Shown here: positions 21,267 through 29,384 of the stretch, in pieces
How the letters are laid out: every line of letters begins with the position of its first letter
How positions within the stretch are numbered: the stretch's first letter is position 1
Origin: a virus
IMG/VR virus record: IMGVR_UViG_3300029922_000029
Coordinates: 44,700 to 108,699 of that record
DNA length: 64,000 nt
Direction: 5' to 3' (one strand)
Position numbers and translations under genes: made by a program
The notes under the pieces: model-generated
What the model saw: the letters and a program-made list of their open reading frames with translations, nothing else
What the model was told of the DNA's origin: nothing
The model's database searches: none

Positions 21267-23270
21267 TTACACGTTAATCGTGATGTCGAGGTTGTTCAAT
21301 GGGATCGGAATTCCCAAAGTGTAGTTCTCCAGCACTGCGTCGATGTTGACCGGATCCTGCGCGATCGAATTCACGACGCCCGAGGTAATGACTCCGCCGA
21401 TCTTCGGAAGGATTGTCTTTTCCTTCAGGTACGTCAAGAGGCCCTGGGCATTGCCTTTGAGTTCGTCGATCGTGCCGGCCACAATGTTGTAATCACCGAT
21501 GTACTGCTTGTGGTTGGTGCGGATAAACTTCGCGATAAAGTCGACGTTCTTGGTGACCGAGAACTCCTGGAACTTAATCGCAGACGTATCCGTTGTCAGC
21601 TGCTGGCGGATATAGAGAGGAGTTTGGTTGATGACGTCCTGAACAAAGATCATCATGCCGCCCGAAGCCATCACGTTCAGCTGATCATTGCTGAAGTAAT
21701 CATTCGAGTGCAAGACGCCCGAGTAGGTCGCCACGGCCAGATTGGTGAAGCCCTGCTGAGTAGGAAGACCCGTCGTCAGCGCGCAGACTGAGGCATTCAG
21801 GAAGTAACCCGGGAGTTGCCGGATCGTGGATCCCACAGGGATTGAGACCACGTCAGGCCAGGTCAGAACAAGCCGGCGATCGCCCAGCGCGGAAGCGTAG
21901 GAAGCCATGGTGGCTGCCTGCTGATCCTTGGTCAGGTTCTCGTCGATGAAGTAAGTGACGCCAGTCGCGGCAAAGGTGGGAGCCGTAGCCGCAACCAAGG
22001 TGAGGTGCGTCTGCGAGTCGACCGACGCGATCGCGTAGCGACCAATGACGTTACTTGGGCTGGGTCCAACCACATTCAGGAACTCACCTGGGACAACGCC
22101 ATCCGTGATGAAGGAAGCTTCTGAGTCGGTGAACCAAATATCGGCGCTCCCAGAAGGCCCGGAGAGGCCATCGGATCCGGTCGTCAATGTTTCCTCAGTG
22201 ATCGCTTGGGTCGTGACGAGCTCACGATTGATGATACCGACGCGCTCGAGTTTCTGTTCAGGCACGGAGTAATCGTCCACATGCGTCTTGAGAAGAGTGT
22301 GGATAGCAGTGTTCTCGGTCAGCACACCAATCGCGTACACGTCGACCAAGGCCAGGACCTCGAGCGCCAGGCCGTAAGCAATGCCTTCGTCGCCGGTATT
22401 AGGGCCGTCACCGTTATCGAGGTAAGCCTGTGGGAGAGCGAGGATCTGGTTCTGTGCGACCGAGTTGTTGATCGCGAGGAGCGCCGCGAAGGCCAGCGTG
22501 TTCTCGGGCACCAGTTGATCGGTCCCGAAGTCAGCCTGGAGGCTTGCGAGAGCCGTCGCGCCCGCGTAACCCCTCATCGAGGCCGAGTAATCGAACCGCA
22601 GCGCGCGGTAGCTCAGCAACACGTTCGCACTCAAGATCGGAACCGTTCCGAAGACAGCATGAACGTAGGTGAGGCCGACCGGGAGGCCCACGCCGGCGTA
22701 AGCCACCGTGACACCGCTCGTCGAAGTCGAGAGCAGGATATTGCCGATTGTTGCCTGCAGGTTCCGCTGCATCGTGTAGCTGAGTCCGGTCTCATTGAGA
22801 GCCGCGAACTCTTCATTCAGTTGCAGGCTGTTGTTATTCAGCTTTGCGCGCACGATATACGTACCGTCATTGCCCATGGTGCTGCCCGTAACAATCAAGG
22901 AATCGCCGGGAAGGATATTGGCAAAGGCATTCGTCGTGGCATCATCAAAGGTCGTAATCGTGGTGGCGTCCGTGGCGCCCGTCCCTGTAGCTGTCAGGAT
23001 CTGAACCACGACCTGAGCAAGGGTGATCGTCACCGGATAGCTGGTGAGATCAGTGGGATCCAAGGGCCGGCAATCGATCTTGGTCCCCGCCTGCTGACCA
23101 CTGAACGTAAAGACGGCCGCACTCCCTGTGTAAGACCCCTCGTTCTCGAGGCTGATCACCTGAAAGGCCGGTCCGACCTGCACATTGGGCAGGCTGAACA
23201 AAGCCAATGCAGGAAGAGCATTGACGAAATTTTGAGTGACGGTGACTCCGGGTTGTCTAACGACGGCCAT
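21267..23270 (-). CDS. Contractile tail sheath protein
   Basis: 667 aa, the length expected for a large-phage sheath. The start AVVRQPGVTVTQ (P-G-V-x-(V/I) opening), the central beta domains, the TWPD strand and the conserved C-terminal region (IFVQDVINQTPLYIRQQLTT ... KFIRTNHKQYIGDYNI) are typical of sheath subunits, whose C-terminal domain interlocks with neighbours around the tube. It is the main evidence for myovirus morphology. Confidence 0.85.
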   Translation of the reverse strand: MAVVRQPGVTVTQNFVNALPALALFSLPNVQVGPAFQVISLENEGSYTGSAAVFTFSGQQAGTKIDCRPLDPTDLTSYPVTITLAQVVVQILTATGTGATDATTITTFDDATTNAFANILPGDSLIVTGSTMGNDGTYIVRAKLNNNSLQLNEEFAALNETGLSYTMQRNLQATIGNILLSTSTSGVTVAYAGVGLPVGLTYVHAVFGTVPILSANVLLSYRALRFDYSASMRGYAGATALASLQADFGTDQLVPENTLAFAALLAINNSVAQNQILALPQAYLDNGDGPNTGDEGIAYGLALEVLALVDVYAIGVLTENTAIHTLLKTHVDDYSVPEQKLERVGIINRELVTTQAITEETLTTGSDGLSGPSGSADIWFTDSEASFITDGVVPGEFLNVVGPSPSNVIGRYAIASVDSQTHLTLVAATAPTFAATGVTYFIDENLTKDQQAATMASYASALGDRRLVLTWPDVVSIPVGSTIRQLPGYFLNASVCALTTGLPTQQGFTNLAVATYSGVLHSNDYFSNDQLNVMASGGMMIFVQDVINQTPLYIRQQLTTDTSAIKFQEFSVTKNVDFIAKFIRTNHKQYIGDYNIVAGTIDELKGNAQGLLTYLKEKTILPKIGGVITSGVVNSIAQDPVNIDAVLENYTLGIPIPLNNLDITINV

Positions 23271-23288
23271 ACGTTTCGATCTCCTTGA

Positions 23289-23966
23289 TCATCCCGACTG
23301 AATGAGCCCACCTGGGTTCACGGTTAATTGTAACAAAAATTTCCTTAACCGAATAGGGTCAACCCACTCGGTCTTCCAGTTCTCAGTCACCTGGACGTTA
23401 ATCAGCACGGGTGTGACTGAAAGTCCAGGCCTCGCGCCCTTCTGAATCAGAGCTCGTTGCCCAACTTGGTTCACATGAATCGTCAGGAATCCGAACCGCT
23501 TGAGTGCGGGACCGAACATCTCCACGGCTCCCGACACGATCGCGGCCAGACCGTCGGCCTCAAGCTCCTCACTCGAGTAGCAGGAAATGCCGACTGATCC
23601 GTTCAGGATCCTGGCCCGGTGGGTACTGAGTCTACCGATCTGGGCACTCCCAATCCCGCCATTGATGCCGGCGAACTGATACCGGATGGGTCCGCGCGCC
23701 ACCACCAACTTTGGCCTCGTGTCCACTGTCTCCAGGTTGTCGGTCGACTGGCCTTCGATGGCTATCTCCGAGCTAACTGGGTCCCCGATCACGTACTTAT
23801 ACTGAGGCAGTTGATTATCGAGCTGCTCGGTCTCAGAGAAGCTGGCGATACCCGGGAAAGTAGAAAACAAGGCCTGCAGAAAGCCAAGCATCGCGTTCTC
23901 GATGAACCGTAAGGAGTTCTGGTACTGTTGATTGGGATTGACCAGATCCTGCGGACCGTTAGCCAT
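23289..23966 (-). CDS. Putative tail completion/terminator protein
   Basis: 225 aa directly upstream of the sheath. Mixed alpha/beta (FIENAMLGFLQALFSTFPGI, PVLINVQVTENWKTEWVDPI). Its size and position between neck genes and sheath fit a neck or tail-terminator protein. No signature is recognised, so this is positional inference. Confidence 0.5.
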   Translation of the reverse strand: MANGPQDLVNPNQQYQNSLRFIENAMLGFLQALFSTFPGIASFSETEQLDNQLPQYKYVIGDPVSSEIAIEGQSTDNLETVDTRPKLVVARGPIRYQFAGINGGIGSAQIGRLSTHRARILNGSVGISCYSSEELEADGLAAIVSGAVEMFGPALKRFGFLTIHVNQVGQRALIQKGARPGLSVTPVLINVQVTENWKTEWVDPIRLRKFLLQLTVNPGGLIQSG

Positions 23967-24261
23967 TCATGGCCTCCTGGACTTCGTCCTGTGTGGGCTC
24001 ATAAAGTGACTGTCTCAACCACTCCGCGTAGTTTTCCCCGTCTTCGAAGGCAAGGTATCCAGCGGCGGCTTCAGGACTGATGACTTTAACCATGATACCA
24101 CCACCTTCATGGTATTCGCTATCATCGATTTTGATGGCGGTATCCGGGGTCCCGGTCAGGAAATTGCGCTTGAAGTCATCGATGACCTGGCCTTTCAAGA
24201 GTTCCCGCGGGATCGGGGCTTGCTCCTGGAAGAGGGGGTCGACTGACTGAAGGGTGATCAT
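23959..24261 (-). CDS. Small neck-region protein
   Basis: 100 aa. The start MITLQSVDPLFQ at 24261 overlaps the previous stop (ATGA). The frame is open further upstream, but no ribosome site is seen there. Acidic, with FEDGENYAEWLRQSLYEP near the end. Unknown; overlaps the next gene by 8 nt. Confidence 0.55.
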   Translation of the reverse strand: MITLQSVDPLFQEQAPIPRELLKGQVIDDFKRNFLTGTPDTAIKIDDSEYHEGGGIMVKVISPEAAAGYLAFEDGENYAEWLRQSLYEPTQDEVQEAMNG

Positions 24262-24587
24262 TTGGGTAACTCGGGCAACGGTAAACTCTTGCCCGCAAAT
24301 GAGTGCGTGCAATCAGCGCAGAAGTTGAGGATTCCGGAAGTCAGGACGTAATGGCAGACGGAAGGGATCGGATTGCCTTGTAGATCCCTGACCCACTCAC
24401 CAGTCCACTTGCCGCCAATCTTTTCTGTCTGGCTCCCTGAATGTTTGAAGCTCGGCTGGAACGTCGGCTTATTCACATCACCGTTGAAAGCCCAGCCATT
24501 TGGCAGCGGATGCATCTCTTCACAAGCCGGACACCAGTGCATGTAGCCGTCCGTAGTCTGCCGGAGGTACGGGCTTACTTGGCTCAT
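24258..24587 (-). CDS. DUF6527-like zinc-binding protein
   Basis: 109 aa. HWCPACEEMHPLPNGWAFNG, PTFQPSFKHSG, SVCHYVLTSGILNFCADCTHSFAGKSLPLPE reproduce the C-x2-C ... H, W-x-FNG, P-T-(F/L)-x-PS and D-C-x-H-x-x-A-G blocks of the phage family known as DUF6527. Such genes occur among structural genes; their function is unknown. The motif agreement is good along the whole length. Confidence 0.7.
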   Translation of the reverse strand: MSQVSPYLRQTTDGYMHWCPACEEMHPLPNGWAFNGDVNKPTFQPSFKHSGSQTEKIGGKWTGEWVRDLQGNPIPSVCHYVLTSGILNFCADCTHSFAGKSLPLPELPK

Positions 24588-24606
24588 TTGTGGTCGCTCC
24601 GAGGGT

Positions 24607-24831
24607 TCATCTGACTTTCATCCCGGGCCCCGGACTCACGGTATGCGAAATCGGCTTCATGGCCTTCCTGGCGTTCTGAGCGATCGGGTGACTCATCGTC
24701 GCGGTCTCGGGCTGTCCCGTGAGTGACTTCAGCCCCTGAACCGGATTACCCGGCTTGATGTCGGTCGTGATCCGCCTGGGTCTCGACATCGCGTTCATGC
24801 TGTTTTTTAGGCCCGTGGTGAAGGATCCCAT
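24607..24831 (-). CDS. Small protein with GSFTTGLK N-terminal signature
   Basis: 74 aa. MGSFTTGLKNSM is a looser form of the shared M-x-F-S-x-G-L-x-K signature. The rest is Pro/Thr-rich and basic, with no predicted fold. It sits in a run of four consecutive short genes bearing the same start signature. Confidence 0.5.
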   Translation of the reverse strand: MGSFTTGLKNSMNAMSRPRRITTDIKPGNPVQGLKSLTGQPETATMSHPIAQNARKAMKPISHTVSPGPGMKVR

Positions 24832-24832
24832 A

Positions 24833-25027
24833 TCAGCACAGCGCCGTCACTTCGGAAGGATGGTCTGGATTCTTATTGAACAGCCATTTCATACAGCTCT
24901 CCGTTCGGTTCGAGGAGTCTTTGCCGGTTGCAGGGGAATTGTTGCCCTCAGAAATCTTCGAAGGTGCCTTGATCGGGGTGTTGTCGTGGTGCTTGGCGAT
25001 CTTCTGGAGGCCGCGGGAAAATTTCAT
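24833..25027 (-). CDS. Small protein with MKFSRGLQKIA signature
   Basis: 64 aa. It starts MKFSRGLQKIA and continues with a polar Lys/Ser/Pro-rich chain without obvious fold. ATGA overlap with the kinase-like gene upstream. Likely a minor virion component if the shared signature is a targeting tag. Confidence 0.5.
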   Translation of the reverse strand: MKFSRGLQKIAKHHDNTPIKAPSKISEGNNSPATGKDSSNRTESCMKWLFNKNPDHPSEVTALC

Positions 25028-25803
25028 TTGTTACCCAGAAATTTCTTACGAGAGTAGTTGGTCGAACTATTCATTGGTAATTTCCACTGCTGGTCCATAT
25101 AGCGTGTGTGACTTCTCATATGGGGTGATAAGTCCACAATTTTTCCACCAATAAAATTAGCATGCCGCATATCATGCAATCCAGGATACTTGGCCTTTAA
25201 CTTCTCAAGATGCTGTTCGGTTTCTGGCGATAGTTTGGGCTGTGTCTGGAACATTGCCCTTACGCGACTTCTGTGCTTATCTGCGCGCACATATTTTCTG
25301 TGACTAGCCTCATCGAAATCAATACGATCGCCTTCTGCTGGCCAGCGTTTATTCTCTAGGTCTTCAAATGCTTTGTGCTTTTGCTTGTAGAGAGTGTCGA
25401 TTCTACTGTGCATTTCTTTTGCGTGAGGTTTGCTGTATTCATAGTAACTCACCGGCTTTCCAGCAACTCTAGATAGAAGGTGTGCAAAATCACCTTTCCC
25501 TCCAGTTATCTTTTTAGTGTGCTTCCAGAGGTCTACTCTTTCTTTTTCCGCAGAAAGAGAGTCCATAAGGTGCTTGGGGTGAGTTGAGTCTAAGATCGGT
25601 ATTTTTCTAACCGCTAAACCGTGCTGTGGATGAAGAACCAAGTCAGCAATCTGCTCGCCTCCATGCCCCAGTCGTTTCACTTCTTTTGGATTAGAAACCA
25701 GTCCTTTTAGGCGGTCAATAGCTGAAGGGCTAAGATTGCCTTTAGCGATCTCTTTGATGAAGCGTGAGGTGGAGATTTTCTCAATGCCCCGTGAAAAGGT
25801 CAC
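25024..25803 (-). CDS. Protein-kinase-fold protein with virion signature
   Basis: 259 aa, GTG start in a GTGA overlap. It opens MTFSRGIEKIS, the shared virion signature. Kinase-like elements follow in order: LGHGGEQIADLVLH as a glycine-loop region, GLAVRKI with Lys67 at the VAIK position, a charged helix with Glu (residues 84-99), then LHDMRHANF with Asp211 and Asn216 at catalytic-loop spacing, and KIVDLS with Asp224 at the DFG position. This is a reduced kinase or aminoglycoside-phosphotransferase fold. The DNA is visibly more A+T-rich than its neighbours, suggesting acquisition. Activity and targets are unknown. Confidence 0.5.
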   Translation of the reverse strand: MTFSRGIEKISTSRFIKEIAKGNLSPSAIDRLKGLVSNPKEVKRLGHGGEQIADLVLHPQHGLAVRKIPILDSTHPKHLMDSLSAEKERVDLWKHTKKITGGKGDFAHLLSRVAGKPVSYYEYSKPHAKEMHSRIDTLYKQKHKAFEDLENKRWPAEGDRIDFDEASHRKYVRADKHRSRVRAMFQTQPKLSPETEQHLEKLKAKYPGLHDMRHANFIGGKIVDLSPHMRSHTRYMDQQWKLPMNSSTNYSRKKFLGNK

Positions 25804-26012
25804 CGGCTCAGTGTCCCTGCATCTTGCGGAGCCGCGGCACCGAAGCCTAAGCCTGACTTCAGATTTGACCAAGCCGAGCTCATGCTCGTACCGCCCGATA
25901 GTGCTCCGGCCTGCATCTGCCTGGCCTTGCGAGGGTCGATCATAGGAGAGCTTGGCGCATCGGCGATCTTACAAATGAGGAGTGCATTTTTCTTCAAACC
26001 CTTACTGAACAT
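25800..26012 (-). CDS. Small protein with MFSKGLKKNA signature
   Basis: 70 aa. MFSKGLKKNALLICKIADAP carries the shared signature and a second L-x-x-K-I-A motif that also appears in the large head proteins as LIAKIA. The rest is Ser/Gly/Ala-rich. Overlaps at both ends couple it to its neighbours. Confidence 0.5.
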   Translation of the reverse strand: MFSKGLKKNALLICKIADAPSSPMIDPRKARQMQAGALSGGTSMSSAWSNLKSGLGFGAAAPQDAGTLSR

Positions 26013-26950
26013 CAGAATTCTCTTTTCCGTTTGATGGCTTCAAGTTCCTTGAGTTTCACAGCAGCATACTTGGCATCGAAAGGCAGATGGTACTCAATAT
26101 CTCCGGGCTTCACTTCACTGACCCTACAGAATTGTAACATAGGAACTCTGCGCTTTTCAGTCGGCTGGATCTTCTCGAAACGCCAAAGCCTGCCACTCCT
26201 GATCTCCTTCACCAGATCGCCTTGTGTGACTTCTGGAAAATTGCTGAGCAGCACTTGGCTTTCGTTGGGCTGCATCTCACCCCAGGGCGTGATGTCGACG
26301 GTCTTGGGATTGGGGCTGTAATCCACATAGCTGTCGATCGCGCGGTAAAATCCACCCACCCAGTTGGTTCCGAAGCACGAATTGCACTTACTCAGGGTCC
26401 GCTTACTTTGGAGCTCGTCGAAGCACTTCGGGCACCGGATGCCGCCGCGGCGTCTCTGATAGATCAGCGATGGTACGCCGATCGTGTCCTCGAGGAGAAA
26501 GTTGTGCTCCTCCACGATGTAGAGCCCGATCAGATCGAGCTCGCCCTCAAATGTGAAAAGTTCGCTTTCGGTTGTCTCCTGCGTGCTGATTCGCTGAATC
26601 ACGAGCTTGTAGTAGACCGGCCGATTCAGCATCTGGAGGTTGACTGCCTGGTCGATGTACCACGGATAATCGAGCGCCGAGATGGGCTGCGAGATATACG
26701 CCGTTACGTTCTCGGCGTGCGTGCTGGCCGGGATAGGCTGAACCCGCGACTCCTTCTGCGTCATCATGTCGATGTGTTGGAAACCCGGGATGGCGTCTTG
26801 GGCCTCGGCTCTGAGGATGAAGACTTGGTGATCCTGCAGCACTGAGCCCGGGATATTACGCTCACAGAATTCCCACTCGATGCGGACGCGCGCTGGCGTG
26901 CGGGAGAGGGGTTGGGCGGTGTGGGATTTTAGGGTTAACTGGACTGACAC
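26012..26950 (-). CDS. Virion protein with zinc ribbon, neck/tail region
   Basis: 312 aa, GTG start overlapping the stop of the HNH gene. The N-terminal 100 residues look like an Ig/FN3 beta sandwich (VRIEWEFCERNIPGSV, DHQVFILRAEAQD). RCPKCFDELQSKRTLSKCNSCFGTNW (near residues 170-195) is a C4 zinc ribbon. A beta-rich C-terminus follows. Position between neck and tail genes suggests a connector or baseplate-hub role, but the family is not known to me. Confidence 0.6.
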   Translation of the reverse strand: MSVQLTLKSHTAQPLSRTPARVRIEWEFCERNIPGSVLQDHQVFILRAEAQDAIPGFQHIDMMTQKESRVQPIPASTHAENVTAYISQPISALDYPWYIDQAVNLQMLNRPVYYKLVIQRISTQETTESELFTFEGELDLIGLYIVEEHNFLLEDTIGVPSLIYQRRRGGIRCPKCFDELQSKRTLSKCNSCFGTNWVGGFYRAIDSYVDYSPNPKTVDITPWGEMQPNESQVLLSNFPEVTQGDLVKEIRSGRLWRFEKIQPTEKRRVPMLQFCRVSEVKPGDIEYHLPFDAKYAAVKLKELEAIKRKREF

Positions 26951-27688
26951 TTAAGTGAGACCTCGGTAATGGAAAATTTGAGAAATCTTTTTTAAATAGG
27001 CGTCTTCTGAAGCTTCCATTTTAGAGGATTGGCAGGTAAAGCAGGCTGGAACAGAATTATCTAAAGTATAGTATGACTCATTATTTAAGCGATCTACAGA
27101 GTTGCACGGCACTATTTCGCCAGTGCAGTTATTCTTTCTGTTAGAGATGTCACCACAGTAATGGCAAGGTTTTGAGGTGAGATGAGTATATTCCTCCTCT
27201 GATAAGCAGCTTTTAATATTACGTTTATTTGCACCATTCAGATGGTGTAAATATGAGGCGTGTTTTACTGCGCGGCCATTAGGTTTTTTTTGAGAGGTAC
27301 TAATCATTTCTCCAGTTTTGCATCCGCAACTTTTTACATCACCCTTAACTGCATTTCTGGATTTTTTCTCCACTTCATTCCCACATATACACTTAAAGAG
27401 CCATATGAATACCCCTGGCTCTTTACTATTGCGGACAAACTTTAAAGCTGTAAGGTACCCATAAGTTCTCCCAGTAATGTCAGCTGGCTTTCCGGTCTTA
27501 TGGCAAGTGCGACGCTGCCCCATTCTCAATTTAGACTCTATGACCTGTATTGCTCCGCCGCAGTCGCAGTCGCAGTTCCATAACCTTTCGTGCCCTGGGA
27601 CTACAGAGACCGCCGTAAGTTGATGAAACTTGTCGCCTGACTTAATCAATGCAGGCCCGTATTGTCGTGGCATCTGGATTACCCCCAT
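26951..27688 (-). CDS. HNH homing endonuclease
   Basis: 245 aa. Two N-terminal modules (SGDKFHQLTAVSV ... WNCDCDCGG; TGRTYGYLTALKFV ... WLFKCICGN ... SCGCKTG) precede an HNH nuclease (PCHYCGD ... NSVDRLNNESYYTLDN ... ACFTCQSSK). It is a relative of the genes at 19306 and 52072. More A+T-rich than its neighbours, in the same orientation as the virion genes it separates. A 7-bp hairpin (CTGATTG/CAATCAG, 27692-27712) marks its upstream edge. Confidence 0.8.
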   Translation of the reverse strand: MGVIQMPRQYGPALIKSGDKFHQLTAVSVVPGHERLWNCDCDCGGAIQVIESKLRMGQRRTCHKTGKPADITGRTYGYLTALKFVRNSKEPGVFIWLFKCICGNEVEKKSRNAVKGDVKSCGCKTGEMISTSQKKPNGRAVKHASYLHHLNGANKRNIKSCLSEEEYTHLTSKPCHYCGDISNRKNNCTGEIVPCNSVDRLNNESYYTLDNSVPACFTCQSSKMEASEDAYLKKISQIFHYRGLT

Positions 27689-27708
27689 TACCTGATTGTT
27701 ATTGTCAA

Positions 27709-28191
27709 TCAGAAATCGAAGCCAATTAACGAATATTCTGAGGAAAAACCATCTCCAAAACCACCGGCTACGTTTTGAAAGATCTTGTAGTTGAGTTTTT
27801 TGCTTTCATATTCAGCTGCGAATAATGACACCCAGCGTTGATAATACGCTGTTTTATTACTTCTCAAAAAACTACTCCCTCCGGATGAGTATGTCAACTC
27901 ATTCCGAGACTGGTAAAGGCCTGCCATCTTCAAGCACTGGATCGCGCCACCATGCATGAGCAGGTAAAGAGAAGGGAAGTTGGTGATGTCGACCTTGGTG
28001 AGAAGTGGAGTGGTCGTGTTCCAGTCACTCAGAGTCATCAGGATAGAAAATTCCAGCCTGTCATCGTCTATCTCTTTACCGCGGATCAGCCGATTCAACT
28101 CCGGCGTATCCATGGTGAAATAGCGCAAGTACTTCTTAGCTTTCCGCATCCGTTCGGCCGCGGGCGTGCTGAGCTCTGTAGAGTCACTCAT
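27709..28191 (-). CDS. Putative neck/head-completion protein
   Basis: 160 aa. Helical with conserved-looking stretches (RYFTMDTPELNRLIRGKEI, FSILMTLSDWNTTTPLL, FPSLYLLMHGGAIQCLKMAG, YQSRNELTYSSGG), a pattern shared by phage head-tail connector proteins lying after the capsid gene. The call combines position and pattern; no exact family is named. Confidence 0.5.
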   Translation of the reverse strand: MSDSTELSTPAAERMRKAKKYLRYFTMDTPELNRLIRGKEIDDDRLEFSILMTLSDWNTTTPLLTKVDITNFPSLYLLMHGGAIQCLKMAGLYQSRNELTYSSGGSSFLRSNKTAYYQRWVSLFAAEYESKKLNYKIFQNVAGGFGDGFSSEYSLIGFDF

Positions 28192-28239
28192 CGTCTGATA
28201 ATAACACGCTCATCCATGAGCGCGCCACCATCCTTGGTA

Positions 28240-28929
28240 CTAACGCTTGGAGCTGATGACGGCACCTGGGCCGGTATGCCTTGGCGCCCGGATCGTGAAG
28301 GCAGCGCTGTTGTCGAGGCTATGCGGCACCTCGCCAGGAATCGGGCTGAGTTCGTTGTTCGTGTCGACACGGCTCGTGTCCACCTTCGCGGCGCTCTCAG
28401 AGACTCGCACGCGGTCATGAACGTGGTGGGGCGCGATCGCGGGCCGGCGCGCCGGCTGACCGGGACGCTCGGGCATATGGGCGCCTTCGGCTTCGCCTGG
28501 GCCTGGAGGACGGCCCGGGCGATCCATGCCGAGAGCGGCGCCTGGCACGCTCTGAAGTGGCGGGAGGGTGGCGTCGACGGCGAGGTTGAGATCGGGTTCG
28601 TCCTCTTCAAAGGGATCGTCGTTGGTGGCTCGGGTCTCTTTCTCTTTCAGGCCGGCGTCGGCTCCCCGCATCTCACGAAGTGGGCTTAGTTGGCCTGGGG
28701 TCAGCATCTGAGCTGCGGGCGCGCCGATGTCAACGCCGCTGTCAGCATTGATCACACGGCACAGCCCCTGGTCCCGCCACTCGAGAACGTGCTCAGGAAT
28801 CTCAGTACCCACTTCACCTTGCCAGTACCGATCGGCAGGGATCAGGGCATCTTTGAAGCGCTCTCCCATGCTGAGGAATTGACCGCCATGGGACTTGCTG
28901 CGACTGATATTGATCACTCGGATACGCAT
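28240..28929 (-). CDS. Virion-cluster protein with disordered C-terminus
   Basis: 229 aa. The start at MRIRVINIS (28929) follows CAGGAGGCACAAATT; the frame is open further upstream without a ribosome site. The first 90 residues are folded (SKSHGGQFLSMGERFKDALI, VLEWRDQGLCRVI). The remaining 140 are Pro/Arg/Glu-rich and disordered. It is the first gene below the capsid gene, so a head-associated role is possible. Function unknown. Confidence 0.55.
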   Translation of the reverse strand: MRIRVINISRSKSHGGQFLSMGERFKDALIPADRYWQGEVGTEIPEHVLEWRDQGLCRVINADSGVDIGAPAAQMLTPGQLSPLREMRGADAGLKEKETRATNDDPFEEDEPDLNLAVDATLPPLQSVPGAALGMDRPGRPPGPGEAEGAHMPERPGQPARRPAIAPHHVHDRVRVSESAAKVDTSRVDTNNELSPIPGEVPHSLDNSAAFTIRAPRHTGPGAVISSKR

Positions 28930-28984
28930 AATTTGTGCCTCCTGGGCTAGGAACAACTTACCTAACTGCGATGGGGTTGGCAAG

Positions 28985-29013
28985 GGCAAGATGAATAAGA
29001 ATTCGGGTATAAG
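28985..29013 (+). promoter_or_regulatory. Phage promoter motif (GGCAAG-N15-GGTATAAG)
   Basis: GGCAAG (28985-28990), 15 nt, GGTATAAG (29006-29013), then AATAGGAGAAAC and the ATG at 29034. It drives a single plus-strand gene inside the minus-strand virion operon. Confidence 0.6.
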
Positions 29014-29033
29014 TTCAATAGGAGAAACTTTAT

Positions 29034-29327
29034 ATGCCCACCGCTAGAGTGCTTGAGTTTACAGATGCTGTTGCGATGAACAAATCAAACCCACAAACTT
29101 TTGAGGTCCCGACAGACCAGGAAATCGATCAGCTGAATGTTGGAGATAATATAAAAGTGAGCCTCGGAAAAGAACGTTTCTGGATTCTTATAACTAAAAA
29201 GAAACGCGATAAAAATTTTGTTGGTATCGTCGATAACGATGTCCTTCAGCCGGGATTGAAGTGTGGAGATGTTGTTACTGTGGAAAGACGCCACATCTAC
29301 AATTTCCAAATCAACAAAAAGAAATAA
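29034..29327 (+). CDS. DUF2314-like protein in a moron
   Basis: 97 aa. NPQTFEVPTDQEIDQLNVGDNIKVSLGKERFWILI ... FVGIVDNDVLQPGLKCGDVVTVERRHIYNF has the DUF2314 plan: F-x-(I/V)-P, L-x-x-GD-x-(I/V)-K-(L/V), E-R-F-W, the G-x-(I/V/L)-x-N turn, then GD-x-V and a final H-I strand. The gene has its own promoter upstream and terminator downstream and runs against the operon around it, the hallmarks of a moron. It may give the infected cell or virion an accessory trait. Function of the family is unknown. Confidence 0.62.
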   Translation: MPTARVLEFTDAVAMNKSNPQTFEVPTDQEIDQLNVGDNIKVSLGKERFWILITKKKRDKNFVGIVDNDVLQPGLKCGDVVTVERRHIYNFQINKKK

Positions 29328-29328
29328 A

Positions 29329-29359
29329 AAAACCCGCTTGGGAATCCCAAGCGGGTTTT
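29329..29359. terminator. Bidirectional terminator between moron and capsid gene
   Basis: AAAACCCGCTTGGG (29329-29342) pairs with CCCAAGCGGGTTTT (29346-29359) around a 3-nt loop. A run of A on one side and T on the other allows it to stop transcription of both the plus-strand moron and the minus-strand capsid gene. Confidence 0.88.
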
Positions 29360-29384
29360 AAATTTTAACTCAGGCGGACTAGTC

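Noticed and set aside
22206-23288. Plus-strand frame of 360 codons opposite the tail sheath
   Set aside because: Antisense shadow of a well-supported gene; Arg/Glu/His-rich nonsense composition and no ribosome site.
26951-27688. Group I intron or intein carrying the HNH gene
   Set aside because: Flanking genes 26012 and 27709 are each complete with own start and stop, so the nuclease is free-standing and not inside an intron or intein.
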